A stretch of DNA of 64,000 nt from Bacillota bacterium (GTDB lineage: Bacteria; Bacillota_A; Clostridia; Lachnospirales; Lachnospiraceae): NCBI GenBank assembly GCA_023443625.1, contig JAEZTQ010000046.1:28280-92279 (forward strand), written 5' to 3'. Below the pieces are notes generated by a model that worked only from the letters and a program-made list of their open reading frames with translations, did no database searches and was not told the origin of the DNA. A program made the translations under genes and the position numbers. Positions within the stretch are counted from its first letter, which is position 1, and each line of letters starts with the position of its first letter. Positions 1 through 9,931 of the stretch are shown in pieces.

Positions 1-270
1 AACCGTAATAGTTAATAATGAGGGGCAAAATAACTTACCCCTTCATATTAGATCTATATTATGATATGATAATTCTGGTAAGTATCAATCGCTAGGGTAG
101 TGATATTGGAACGCAATTCCACCGGCACCTCTACATTGACATGAATGTATAAGACATAATTCGTAAGTCAATTGTGCTTTAAAAAAGCTCTAGGAGAGAA
201 TGCATAACCTTCTTGGTTGTTTCATGGGGACGTAAGGATATTTAATAAATTTATGGGAGGATAACTAAAT
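1..270 (+). other. structured leader upstream of the first gene
   Basis: No convincing ORF is visible. Several short hairpins lie in tandem: AGGGG/CCCCT near 20-41, TATCA/TGATA near 83-106, TGGAA-CGCAA-TTCCA near 107-121, TACATT-GACATG-AATGTA near 133-150 and AACC-TTCTT-GGTT near 207-219. A strong ribosome site GGGAGG (255-260) follows. The density of hairpins suggests a structured 5' UTR, but it matched no riboswitch class I could recall. Confidence 0.35.
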
Positions 271-807
271 ATGAGTTTAGAAGAAATGAGAGTAGATTGT
301 GCAATAAAGCAAAAGAAAGGATTACATTTTATTTTAGCATCTGTGTTGATTTGGACTGGTGTATTAATTGTTCATTTAAGTGATCTCCCAATTCTTACAA
401 AGAATTTATTTACATTTTGTTGTACTGCTCCATTATTACCACTTGCATACTTTATATCTCTACTTATTAAAGTTGACTTCCAAAACAAAGGAAACCCTTT
501 AACAAATTTAGGAATTTTATTTTCAATTAATCAAATTCTATATCTACTTATTACAATGTGGGTATATTCAACAATACCTGATAAAATGTTAATGGTTTTA
601 GCAATGATTTTTGGAGCACATTTATTGCCTTTTGGCTGGTTATATAACTCTAAAAGTTATTATGTTTTGTCAATTGTAATCCCAATTACCATTTTAATAA
701 TTGGCTGTAACTTTGAGCCATATGTTACTGCGATAACTATGCTATGTTTTGAAATTATATTTAGTATTTTACTAATAAATGAAGTGAAAAGGCAAAAAAT
801 ATCATAA
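271..807 (+). CDS. multi-pass membrane protein, DUF7010-like
   Basis: The product is 178 aa with five or six hydrophobic segments (roughly residues 20-40, 45-66, 80-100, 105-125, 130-145 and 150-172), a short charged cytoplasmic N-terminus and a KRQK-type charged C-terminus. The start is fixed by GGGAGG ten bases upstream. Composition resembles the DUF7010 family of small Firmicute membrane proteins, whose function is unknown. It is the only plus-strand gene for 15 kb and is separated from the convergent downstream gene by a long hairpin. There is no catalytic motif. The family assignment is from memory of overall pattern, so moderate; the coding call is firm. Confidence 0.7.
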   Translation: MSLEEMRVDCAIKQKKGLHFILASVLIWTGVLIVHLSDLPILTKNLFTFCCTAPLLPLAYFISLLIKVDFQNKGNPLTNLGILFSINQILYLLITMWVYSTIPDKMLMVLAMIFGAHLLPFGWLYNSKSYYVLSIVIPITILIIGCNFEPYVTAITMLCFEIIFSILLINEVKRQKIS

Positions 808-888
808 AAATACTGCTATTGTATGCAAAAAAGAAGAATAATTATATGACATTAAGTTGCCCTTATGCTAAATTATATACCCTTTGTT

Positions 889-946
889 AAAATAGGTAAC
901 TCCCCTATCACCCCTTTAATAAGAAGATAGAGGATTTACCTATTTT
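889..946. terminator. bidirectional terminator between convergent genes
   Basis: An 11-bp outer stem AAAATAGGTAA/TTACCTATTTT encloses a second CCCTATC/GATAGAGG stem. The AT-rich flanks give T-rich tails in both directions, fitting the convergent genes at 271-807 and 991-3168. Confidence 0.7.
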
Positions 947-990
947 CTTGGATAGCAGCCAAAATAATTAGAATAATCCAGAAGCATCAT

Positions 991-3168
991 CTATAAAGGC
1001 TTTGTTTCACCGATACTTAGAGCACTCATGTAACACAAGTCCACGTCCCCTTTAAATGAATGTATATATTGGCCTTCAGGAGCCTTCAGCTCTACTAATT
1101 GCTTATCTGGAGCATTATCAACCCCTCTACCGGAAAACCTCTGCTCACGCCCATTATTAAGTTTGACTGTGATTTGACATATTACATGACGTCTGTCAAA
1201 AATACTTTTAGTATATGAAATACCCACTATTTTTTCATAGGGAGCAATCTCACAAAACTCATGCATATCACCACCATATCCACCGATCTTATTCCTTTGT
1301 CCGTCGTTATATACAAATGTAGCGCTGTCAATTATTTCTCCGATATGAAACTCTATACGCGTGAATGTTGAGGCAATTGGTTCTGATCGTACCTGCTTTT
1401 CAAATAATGGTTTGTATATACTATTATATAGTTCTTGATTTGTGTAAAATTGAAAACCTATTTCCCACTGTTTCTCTTTTGCAGGGTTTGAATTATCACG
1501 GCCCTTTCCATCCAGACTGTAAAGAAAGCTCATAATTTTCGGATCAACGGGAATGGTTTTTGCCATAGGAATATTTTTGCGAGTTATATCACAGAGCTGC
1601 GTATTCCCCGTCGAAAGCCAGAAGTTATCTTTTGTTTCAAGCAATATGTTACCGTTGTGATCTTTGATTTGTATCCAATCACATTTCCATCCACCGCCAG
1701 GAGTATGTCCGCTCATGCGGGCTGTAATCCTATCAATTTTTTTAAGGTTCACATTCTCCGGAACAATAAAGTCATAGGTATCTTCGTCACCATATTCAAA
1801 ATCATTATAATAAGGTTTATCACAGAGAACCTCATAAATCCTCCCCTTATACCGTATACCAATATAAACATTATTGTCCGTGCCTGCACCCAAACAACAG
1901 CCGGTCTTCACAGTCAAAGATCGAATTTTGGCTGCCGACAATGTTGTAGAACTAGCATATTCTGAAGCGGTTGCTGATCTATCTCTAAGGATTTTGTTTA
2001 AATCAAAAACGGACATAAGGTGCAGCTTGCCCATATTAATGCACTGGTATACCGCATGAAAGCTTTGCTTTGTGGTATCACATTCAATACCGTAATTGCC
2101 GAAATCCAAGTCAAGCTTCGCGCTGATGTTTGTTTCACTAAACAATTGACCGTTGTCAAGATAAGTTTTGGGATCTTTAAAAATGCAATTAATTTGAGCT
2201 ATAGCATCCTCTATCTCAGTATAACTTTCTCCCGTGATTGCTTTTACTATAGCAATCATAAAGTCTTTAAAGATATTTTTTATATAATCTTTGATTGGTT
2301 TTAAAATATTAAGTTCATCAATGAATTTAATGACTTTACCTACAAAATCAGGAATGCCCACCATGCTGGTTAAATTCAGTATAATCCAATTTTCAAGATA
2401 CCCCTGTACCATGTCAATTTTATTCTGATTGTTGCCACAAAAAATCCTTGCGGTTTTCGCCCAAACTTCTAACCATGACAATATACCATTATCAACATCC
2501 TTTTCCCAATGCTGAACATATTCGGTCACTTGGGTTGTCATCCCTATTGCAGTGGTATTTAATAAGTCATGTACATTATTTCTCAGCATGGTAAATTTAC
2601 CAGATAGATTCATCATGCTATCCGGAGCAAGACCTATGGCATCGTTACAATAAAATGTATCCCTGATAAAATCTATAGGCGGTGAAACACTCATATTTGC
2701 CCAAAGAGGCACTTTACTGTCCATATAACTCTCAACAAGTAAATGCCTTGCTACAATTTTGGCTTTTTCAGCATCTTTTATTATTTCTTCATATGGTGGA
2801 AACCAACCACCAGCATAAGAATTTACATATGCGTGGCCGAACATATCTCCAGCATAATGGAACATAAATCCTAATGCAAAGGAAAGGTTCTTGTCATAGT
2901 CATCCGGAATGGAATAAGTTAGACGCTCAAACATTAGGTCAAGCCATTTCCCTGACTGTTCAGGATGAATGACTGCTTGCCCAAAAAGCATATCGGGATA
3001 GAAGTCCGGTCCAACAGCGCCAGCACGAAATGCCGATGGGAATTTCAATATTGCCGTTCTAAGTTCGCTAGCAGGAGCAAAATTACCGATTCCCGGTAAA
3101 ATGAGTGTCCCTCTTTTCAAGTCTTCAATAAGCAGATTAGCCATAAATATATGTGTTTTACTTTTCAT
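991..3168 (-). CDS. zinc-dependent phospholipase C-like protein with PLAT and jacalin-like lectin domains
   Basis: This 725-aa protein starts with a zinc-dependent phospholipase C/S1-P1-type fold: His6 in the KTHIFMA start, GPDFYPD near residue 50 and HYAGDMFGH near 105 supply metal-ligand-like His/Asp residues. A helical middle (about 230-410) is followed by a PLAT/LH2-like beta sandwich (about 413-525) and a C-terminal jacalin-like lectin region (about 600-725, with GGYGGD). No signal peptide is visible, so secretion is unclear. It starts 29 bp after the SLH protein gene with its own AGGGGAGG site, so the two are probably one operon. The likely role is a lipid- or glycan-binding hydrolase. 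The lectin call is moderate. Confidence 0.75.
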   Translation of the reverse strand: MKSKTHIFMANLLIEDLKRGTLILPGIGNFAPASELRTAILKFPSAFRAGAVGPDFYPDMLFGQAVIHPEQSGKWLDLMFERLTYSIPDDYDKNLSFALGFMFHYAGDMFGHAYVNSYAGGWFPPYEEIIKDAEKAKIVARHLLVESYMDSKVPLWANMSVSPPIDFIRDTFYCNDAIGLAPDSMMNLSGKFTMLRNNVHDLLNTTAIGMTTQVTEYVQHWEKDVDNGILSWLEVWAKTARIFCGNNQNKIDMVQGYLENWIILNLTSMVGIPDFVGKVIKFIDELNILKPIKDYIKNIFKDFMIAIVKAITGESYTEIEDAIAQINCIFKDPKTYLDNGQLFSETNISAKLDLDFGNYGIECDTTKQSFHAVYQCINMGKLHLMSVFDLNKILRDRSATASEYASSTTLSAAKIRSLTVKTGCCLGAGTDNNVYIGIRYKGRIYEVLCDKPYYNDFEYGDEDTYDFIVPENVNLKKIDRITARMSGHTPGGGWKCDWIQIKDHNGNILLETKDNFWLSTGNTQLCDITRKNIPMAKTIPVDPKIMSFLYSLDGKGRDNSNPAKEKQWEIGFQFYTNQELYNSIYKPLFEKQVRSEPIASTFTRIEFHIGEIIDSATFVYNDGQRNKIGGYGGDMHEFCEIAPYEKIVGISYTKSIFDRRHVICQITVKLNNGREQRFSGRGVDNAPDKQLVELKAPEGQYIHSFKGDVDLCYMSALSIGETKPL

Positions 3169-3197
3169 TTTTTTCCTCCCCTAATGGTTAATACTTC

Positions 3198-6100
3198 TTA
3201 ATCAATCGCTATTGTCTTTCTAACTCCATTTTCATCTACTTCAAAGCCGTCTATTTTTGTGCTGACAGCAAGTGAGCCATCGGTATGGAAGTAATACCAT
3301 TTGTCATCAATCTGAATCCACTCACCCGCCACCATGACAGCATCCTTTGTGAAATAATAGCGTATATTATTGTCTTGCCCTATGCTCAGCCAGCTAGTAA
3401 GTGCCTTACCATCCTGATAGTACATCCACTGTCCACTGTCATTCATTGCCCAGCCTTGAGCGGTGGCAGGGTCTAGAGTTAGCTTAATATAGCGGTACAT
3501 CAGGGCGCAGAACTCGCCACGGGTGATATTGATTCTGGGATTGAATTGATTCATGTTTTCTCCCATCATAATACCTGCCTGTTGCAAGGCCGCTACTGCT
3601 TCCTTACAATTGCTGCTGATGTTGCTTTCGTCTGTGTAGATGACTTTCTCACGAGTTACAGGCAGGGTAAAGCCGGTAGCATTGACATAGTTTATCATAA
3701 TAACCGCCATTTCCTCCCGGGTAATGGCTCCGTCAGGATTGATGTAGTTGTCGGTACCCAAAAGGATACCTTTGTTGTATGCCCATTCCATATAGGGCTG
3801 GCAGGGGTCTCCTGTATTTACATCACTGAAGCTACTGCTCTTGTAGCCTGTCACGTCGACACCTGCCAATCTTCCAAGTGCTATTACCAACGTCCTACGG
3901 GTAATGGCGGTGTCTGGGGAGAAGATAGCTCCAGTGGTTCCGGAAAGTAATCCCCCTCCTACCATATAGTCGATGCTTTCCTTTGCCCAATGCTTGGATA
4001 TATCTATAAACTTGGTACTGGGGACCTTATAACCTATTCCAAATACCGAAATATGATCAGTGTTAAAAATAATGCGGCCTTTATTAGCATCATAAGCGGA
4101 GTTAGAAATACGTTGGGCCTCGCCTCTGCTATCTACATACACAGCAAACAAATAACCTGGGTTTTCATTTTTGCCCGGTGTATAGGGAAAGGCAAGAGTA
4201 GCTCTGCCGCTATTAAAATTTGTAATTATTTCAGTTTTATTTTTTTTGACATAACTTATGGTCATATTGTAAACAGGCCTGTCACCAATTACAGTTTTTG
4301 CTTTTTTTGAGAGTTTATTTACTGGAGTAAGTCTAATAGTGACATCTCCTGTGCTCTGCTTCTGTATTTCCTTTAAAGATGCCAAATCAAAACTCATGGA
4401 TACAAATTTTCCGTTAATCTCAAACCCCTTGACGCCTGCGTCTATGAGGTTTTTAAGCACCTGCTGAGATAATACTACATCCAGGGAACTTGCTTTATCC
4501 ACCAGATCAATGTTCACAGCAATGGTAATCCCATTTTCCGTTTTTCCTTGTGCCTTTCCTTGTGCCTGGGCTCTTTTAATGGCCTCCTTGATGGAGGTTT
4601 TTGATAGGGTTACTGTAGCATGACCCTTTTGATCTATGGCTGTCTCAACATGAAAGCTGACACTTAGCGGATAATTTATCTTTTTAGCCGGCTGTGTGAC
4701 AATGGGAACAGGACTTGTAGGACCAGTGCTATGTGAGCTACCGCCGGAAGAAGGGGCATTTGTAGTAACACGGACAATGGGGCCGTCCGTCGTCCACACA
4801 TCGTCTGCGTTGCCAGCTTGAACCTGAAAACTGTAGGTAGTCGAGGCGGAAAGCCCGCTCACCTCATAGTTTGTAGTCGTGCCACTTAATGTTGCAATCA
4901 ATGCTCCATCCTGATAGAGCTTATAACCAGTGATTGCCGTACTATCCTGTGCCTCTGTCCAAGTAAGGGTTACACCTGTTCTTGTCACATTAGAAGCATT
5001 CAAAGTACTACCAGCGGGCCAGACCGGAGCCACAGGCAGGACAGTGACAGTAATCCTTTCTGTTGTGGAGGAGGTATCATGAAAAGCAATGGTGATATCT
5101 GTTGTCCCCACAGCAAGGCCGGTGACAGTAATGGCGCAAGGTGTGACGACCTGTGCCGCACTGACAGAGGCAATACTGCTCTTCTCTACCGTAATGGAGG
5201 CTCCGGTTGCTGACATAACTCCCTGTCCAAAGGCTACACTAATGTCCTGCCTTCCATTTTTGAAAACAGTCAGGCTTTTCGGTGAAACAGATGGAGTCAA
5301 GGGCTCCTCCTCCGTAGTGAAGCTGCGGCCGGTATCGGAAGTCATCTCATTGCCTGCCATATCCTGAAAACCGAAGATAGATATGCTGTAATCCGTGGAA
5401 TAGGAAAGGCTGTGGTAGGAAATTGTATAAATCCTGCTACCCGTCCAGCTTCCGCCAGCTGCATCCAGTGTAATAGACGAACCGCTGCTCGTCGTCAGGG
5501 TCACCGTTCCTGTATGGGGAGACATGGGTTCATCGAAAATGACCGTAATAGTTCCACTGACCGGCACGTTGGCTGCGCCATTTGCAGGTGTGACAGAAAC
5601 AACCGTCGTTGGTGCGGTATCCACCAATATACCTGCGGTGTTTGGGATGCTGTTCAGTGTCAACAGTGCGTTCATAGCCTCACTTTGAATGGTACCGCCA
5701 TTCAGATGAATGGAAGTATCCAGAGAAACCCCATCCGAATCGCTGTCGCCTGAGATTATCGTATATTGGAAGACAAGGGAGGCCGTTCCGTTGCCGGACA
5801 GATAAGTGGCACGCACCGTACTGCTTCCCAGAGTAATGGGTAAATACGGTGTTCCGCCGCTGGTATCAACTATAACAGCTTTATTGAAATTGAAAGTAAA
5901 ATCAAGGACATCCCCTATCTTATAGTTTCCGTCTGCCGGAACAAGAACAGAAGTGACCCCTACCGGAATAAGGATAGAAATCTCAGAGCTTGCTGTCTTC
6001 GCACCACCAGAACCGGAATTGCCATTATCATTTATGGTAACCGACAGCGTCACAGGCGCAGGCACATAAGGCGCACTGGTGTAGGTCAGATTGCCAGCCG

Positions 6101-7739
6101 CTAGGAAAGAGTTAAGGTCTGCCATGCTTCCTGACAGACTCAGATTAGTTGTTCCCGAGCCTATGGCTGCCACTCCCCCTTGGGATGTGGCTGTCAGCGT
6201 ACCGCTGGTAATGTTGAAGGTAGCTGTAACAGAACTACTTTCTGCATCCGGATCGGCAAAGGATATACCTGTGACAGCAACCTGGTTACCAATATTTGCG
6301 TTAAAGGTTGCCGGAGAGGTTATGGTTGGTGCTTCGTTCACATTTGTAATGGTAATAACAAATGCCTTTTCATAATATAATCCCCCCGCATCTGTGCTCC
6401 TTATGCGGAAGCTGTAGCTGTTTTTGCTTTCATAGTCCGGTGTAACATTCAACTTCAGTGCCTGATCAGCGACAATAAAGGCAGAGTTGTCCGTATCTCC
6501 GTCTCCGCTTACGAGGGAATAGGTAAAAGTATCACCTGTATTTGCATCTGTGGTTAAGAAATCGCTGCAGACACTGCCCACCGCATTGTTCTCTTCCACA
6601 GTGCTGGCTGACAGACTGATATCTGTGGGTGCCTGGTTTAAAGTATATGTTCCGGAAGGTGTACCACTAACAGTCGTAACCGAGCCCACATAACATTCGC
6701 CTGCCTCCGTTGTCACCGCTGTAACTACCGAGTCCTTTGGCAACCAGAGGTATAGCTTACCGAAACTATCGGTGTATAGGTCGTTTATACCATAGCTGCC
6801 TGGGCTTGTAGCCAGGGAGGTGATCTTTGTGGCGGTACTGATACTATCCAGTACGATTGTAGCGGGGTAGACCGTGGCTGAGCCATTGCTGCTGCCGTTG
6901 GTGGGTGTGTTCCTCATATTGGAAGTCATCACTGATCCGCCAGCGATGACGCAGGACCCGTCACTACCATTGTAGCCAGGGCCAATACCGTAAGAGTAAG
7001 AGCCACCTATGGCTGTGACCGTACCGCCATAAATATTGGTACTGCCGCCGATGCCCAAGTAACCGCCCCCAATACCCGCACCGTCAGATCTACCTATGGC
7101 TGTGACCGTACCGCCATAGATATTGGTAATGCCGCCGTCGCCCATGTAGCCGCCCCCAATTCCTGCACCTCCACTACCACCACCTGTTGCCGTGACTGTG
7201 CCGCCATAAATATTAACTTTACTGCCGAAGCCATCCTTTTCACAACCGATGCCTGCGCCACCGAAAGTTCCGGTGCTCTTAGCAACGATTGTACCACCAT
7301 AGATATTAATTGTACCGGTAGGAATTGCATTATAGGCATCTAGGCTCGCTCCTATTCCTGCACTGTCCTTGCCGCCCGTGGTGTCCAAGGTGCCTGAACC
7401 CTTTGTCTGGCCGTAAATCGTCAGACTATTGTTGCCGATGACTTCAATACCCGCTTTAGTGCTTCCTGTTACCATTAGGAGTGCTCCATCTGCTAAAATC
7501 AGCTTGACATCGCCGTTTACGGTAAGGGTTCCCGTGGACACAGTGCTATTAACAACATACCAGCCGTCTGTCAGGGTCATAAACGAACCATCAACCACTG
7601 TGGCTGTAACAGTCTGAATAACACCGTTTGAGTCCAAATAAGCAGTATTGGTTGCCGCAAAAGACGCCGTTGGAAGCATGACCAGCACAATGACCATGCT
7701 CATCAACAAGCTCCAGAATCGTTTTCTAATCAATTTCAT
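3198..7739 (-). CDS. large SLH-domain surface protein with Ig-like, cadherin-like, FN3 and cell-wall-binding repeats
   Basis: 1513 aa, secreted: Lys/Arg N-terminus, hydrophobic core and cleavage near SFA-ATN (about 28). Residues 60-290 carry Gly-rich beta-helix repeats of the type IYGGTVTA. Cadherin-like modules start near 368, a SbsA/Big-type Ig near 708-800, another Ig-like near 813-900 and an FN3 near 906-995. Three SLH domains follow at about 1241, 1300 and 1363. The C-terminus (1426-1513) has GW..YY choline-binding-type repeats. SLH modules anchor to pyruvylated secondary cell-wall polymer, so this is probably a cell-wall adhesin or scaffold. GC content is clearly higher than in the flanks. 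AAGGAGG precedes the ATG. A LytTR-type direct repeat lies in its promoter. Confidence 0.9.
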   Translation of the reverse strand: MKLIRKRFWSLLMSMVIVLVMLPTASFAATNTAYLDSNGVIQTVTATVVDGSFMTLTDGWYVVNSTVSTGTLTVNGDVKLILADGALLMVTGSTKAGIEVIGNNSLTIYGQTKGSGTLDTTGGKDSAGIGASLDAYNAIPTGTINIYGGTIVAKSTGTFGGAGIGCEKDGFGSKVNIYGGTVTATGGGSGGAGIGGGYMGDGGITNIYGGTVTAIGRSDGAGIGGGYLGIGGSTNIYGGTVTAIGGSYSYGIGPGYNGSDGSCVIAGGSVMTSNMRNTPTNGSSNGSATVYPATIVLDSISTATKITSLATSPGSYGINDLYTDSFGKLYLWLPKDSVVTAVTTEAGECYVGSVTTVSGTPSGTYTLNQAPTDISLSASTVEENNAVGSVCSDFLTTDANTGDTFTYSLVSGDGDTDNSAFIVADQALKLNVTPDYESKNSYSFRIRSTDAGGLYYEKAFVITITNVNEAPTITSPATFNANIGNQVAVTGISFADPDAESSSVTATFNITSGTLTATSQGGVAAIGSGTTNLSLSGSMADLNSFLAAGNLTYTSAPYVPAPVTLSVTINDNGNSGSGGAKTASSEISILIPVGVTSVLVPADGNYKIGDVLDFTFNFNKAVIVDTSGGTPYLPITLGSSTVRATYLSGNGTASLVFQYTIISGDSDSDGVSLDTSIHLNGGTIQSEAMNALLTLNSIPNTAGILVDTAPTTVVSVTPANGAANVPVSGTITVIFDEPMSPHTGTVTLTTSSGSSITLDAAGGSWTGSRIYTISYHSLSYSTDYSISIFGFQDMAGNEMTSDTGRSFTTEEEPLTPSVSPKSLTVFKNGRQDISVAFGQGVMSATGASITVEKSSIASVSAAQVVTPCAITVTGLAVGTTDITIAFHDTSSTTERITVTVLPVAPVWPAGSTLNASNVTRTGVTLTWTEAQDSTAITGYKLYQDGALIATLSGTTTNYEVSGLSASTTYSFQVQAGNADDVWTTDGPIVRVTTNAPSSGGSSHSTGPTSPVPIVTQPAKKINYPLSVSFHVETAIDQKGHATVTLSKTSIKEAIKRAQAQGKAQGKTENGITIAVNIDLVDKASSLDVVLSQQVLKNLIDAGVKGFEINGKFVSMSFDLASLKEIQKQSTGDVTIRLTPVNKLSKKAKTVIGDRPVYNMTISYVKKNKTEIITNFNSGRATLAFPYTPGKNENPGYLFAVYVDSRGEAQRISNSAYDANKGRIIFNTDHISVFGIGYKVPSTKFIDISKHWAKESIDYMVGGGLLSGTTGAIFSPDTAITRRTLVIALGRLAGVDVTGYKSSSFSDVNTGDPCQPYMEWAYNKGILLGTDNYINPDGAITREEMAVIMINYVNATGFTLPVTREKVIYTDESNISSNCKEAVAALQQAGIMMGENMNQFNPRINITRGEFCALMYRYIKLTLDPATAQGWAMNDSGQWMYYQDGKALTSWLSIGQDNNIRYYFTKDAVMVAGEWIQIDDKWYYFHTDGSLAVSTKIDGFEVDENGVRKTIAID

Positions 7740-7820
7740 TACATCTTACCTCCTTATATGGTGTTACCTTTATTGTCTTCTACGTATCACAGGCATATCG
7801 CTATGTCTCCTATCTTCTTG

Positions 7821-7884
7821 ATTATATAAGAAAATCTTTATCAATAAACAAAATGGCGAAATTGACACTTATTATGGCGAAATT
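7821..7884 (-). promoter_or_regulatory. promoter of the SLH gene with a LytTR-type direct repeat
   Basis: On the minus strand a TATAAT -10 (7821-7826) has only a poor -35 (GTTTAT, 7844-7849). Just upstream are two exact 11-bp copies of AATTTCGCCAT (7853-7863 and 7874-7884) with a 21-bp period, two helical turns on one face. This is the architecture of AgrA/LytTR-activated promoters, and a LytTR regulator is encoded at 9928-10656. Confidence 0.6.
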
Positions 7885-7895
7885 AGTAAAAATGA

Positions 7896-7931
7896 TAAAA
7901 AAAGACAGGTGGATATCCTCCATCTGTCTTT
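7896..7931 (-). terminator. terminator of the two-component operon
   Basis: Stem AAAGACAG/CTGTCTTT with an extended inner stem, followed on the minus strand by a run of T. It lies about 65 bp after the histidine kinase stop. Confidence 0.8.
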
Positions 7932-7996
7932 GTAGTTCCAGTTTCACTGATATAATAATATTTTAGTAACCATCTCTCCCATTGATTCGGAAGTAA

Positions 7997-9931
7997 TTAA
8001 TCCGAGTGTGATACGGGAAAGGCAGCCATAAGTGTAAACACCATCTCACTGTGCTCCGTTTTGACATAACCGCCGCATGCTTTCACCACCTTCTGAATAT
8101 TTTGCAAGCCGATACCGTGGCTGGGTGTTTCCTTTGAAGAGAGATACTGGCCATCCGTCTGCTTAACCGTGCCATTGTAAGAATTTACAATTTTAATAAG
8201 AAGCTGGCCATTCATCGTCCCGGCTTCTATTGAAACAAACCGGGCCAACGGGTTCCCAAGCTTTATGCAGGCCTCCATGGCGTTTTCCAGCGCGTTGCCC
8301 AGGACGACGCAGAGGTTACTGTCGCTGACGGAAATCTCTTTGGTAATCCGACATGTGCAGTGAAAATGGATTCCTTGTTCCTTAAGCCGTAGGGAGTAAA
8401 ATCCTAGAATAGAGTTTGCCACCGCGTTTTCACAGAATACCGGCAGTGGCTCTGTGTCTACTTCTACGGCGTATTTATCTAAAAAACGGCTTAGTTCCTC
8501 ATATCGTCCCTCGTCGGACAGGCGCCCCATCACGCTGACAAAATGGCGGAAGTCGTGTCGGATGGCCCGGACTTCATTAATCTGGGTGCTGAGCGCATCA
8601 TAATACTCCGTCTGCATGGCAATCTGCTCCCTTGCCGACGCCAAATGTACGGAAGAAACGGCAAATTCACGGGAAATATCCGCCACCTGTATGGATGCAA
8701 CTAAACTGAGGGTCATCAGGTAGCCAGTAAATAATGCCAGCAGCGCCAGAGACAAATTCCAATACATGTTGCCATTGATGTAATAGCAATCAATAATCAA
8801 TCCAGTAATGGCCAGAACTGCACCCCAGTAAACCAGTAGACCGTATTTTTTCATCTGCTGCCGGTGGATATAAATCTTGAAAAATGCATAAATTTCCATC
8901 AAAAAGGCACATACGGGAAGCACAATAGTCAGATGCCGGTTATAGAAACCATGGGGAATAAAAAGATAGAGCAGATACAACACCACATAATACAGCAAAA
9001 GCCCCAGCTTTTCCTTTCGAGAAAACCCAATTCCTAAAAGCTCCTGTATCAGAAAAACGAGCAGGTACTTAAATGCAAAGGAGAGCAGAAACATCAGCGG
9101 ATTTGAGGCTTCGTAGGAAAGGCCAAAGAACACAGTGCTCTGCCAGAACCCGTAAAATTCCGTGGTTAGCATAATGCGTAGCAGAACAAATAATCCGATG
9201 ACCGGCAGCCAAATGGAGCGCCTCACCGTCCGGAAGGATAGGATGTACCCCACAAGCAAGATGAAAAAAGAAAACAGTGCTGTACCGAACAGGAGAAAGC
9301 GCAGGTTGTTCCTAACACTGCTGTCCTGTACGGTGCTTTCGTATTCCGATATCACGGGGGCCATGTACAATCCTGCAAATCTCGTAGTCGCCACCTCAAT
9401 GACTACCTCATGCTTCTGATTTGCAGTAAGCGTCACTGGAGAAAGACTCACCTTGGTTGTTGTGATAACCTCGGCAGGATTTTCCGACACAATGCCGCTT
9501 TTCGCAGTCAGCGTCCCGTCGATAAACACCTGATAGGCACTGCCAAAATCCGGGATATGTATTGTTACAGGCCTTGAAACCTGCAAACCTTCCACCCTGA
9601 GCCGATAGCTTGCGTATCCGTCTGACGGCAGATAGGTTCCGTTAATTTTATATTTTGACCAATAGTCTGGCACATGAATTAGAAAATCCGGTACGTCCTC
9701 CTGCTGGGGTTTTGTAACAAGGAAGCGGTTCCAATAAAACTCCCATTCGCCGTCAAGAACTGCTCGCTCACCATCAGCCAAATTGCTAAGATGAATATTT
9801 GCGTTCTCCGCTGTGGATACTCCACTTATGCTGTGATACAGCAGCGTATAGACCACTGGAAGATGGGACACTACGAGGGCGAAAAGCATTCCCAAAATCA
9901 AAAGAATTTCCATGTATCTCGGTCGTTTCAT
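7997..9931 (-). CDS. sensor histidine kinase, 7TMR-DISM type with GHKL ATPase
   Basis: 644 aa. One N-terminal membrane segment (about 12-32) is followed by an extracellular beta-rich sensor region (about 35-205), seven membrane segments (about 208-410) and a cytoplasmic transmitter. The phospho-accepting region is RHDFRHF near 457. The GHKL ATPase N-box is NALENAMEA near 547, with G boxes (GIGLQNI) near the C-terminus. This is the HPK10/AgrC-like class that pairs with LytTR regulators. Its ATG overlaps the regulator's TGA (ATGA), so the pair is translationally coupled. It probably senses a carbohydrate or envelope ligand and controls the neighbouring surface protein. The ligand is not inferable. 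Confidence 0.9.
   Translation of the reverse strand: MKRPRYMEILLILGMLFALVVSHLPVVYTLLYHSISGVSTAENANIHLSNLADGERAVLDGEWEFYWNRFLVTKPQQEDVPDFLIHVPDYWSKYKINGTYLPSDGYASYRLRVEGLQVSRPVTIHIPDFGSAYQVFIDGTLTAKSGIVSENPAEVITTTKVSLSPVTLTANQKHEVVIEVATTRFAGLYMAPVISEYESTVQDSSVRNNLRFLLFGTALFSFFILLVGYILSFRTVRRSIWLPVIGLFVLLRIMLTTEFYGFWQSTVFFGLSYEASNPLMFLLSFAFKYLLVFLIQELLGIGFSRKEKLGLLLYYVVLYLLYLFIPHGFYNRHLTIVLPVCAFLMEIYAFFKIYIHRQQMKKYGLLVYWGAVLAITGLIIDCYYINGNMYWNLSLALLALFTGYLMTLSLVASIQVADISREFAVSSVHLASAREQIAMQTEYYDALSTQINEVRAIRHDFRHFVSVMGRLSDEGRYEELSRFLDKYAVEVDTEPLPVFCENAVANSILGFYSLRLKEQGIHFHCTCRITKEISVSDSNLCVVLGNALENAMEACIKLGNPLARFVSIEAGTMNGQLLIKIVNSYNGTVKQTDGQYLSSKETPSHGIGLQNIQKVVKACGGYVKTEHSEMVFTLMAAFPVSHSD

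Noticed and set aside
5089..6375. Plus-strand ORFs opposite the SLH gene
   Set aside because: Antisense shadows of a GC-rich repetitive coding region, without ribosome sites.
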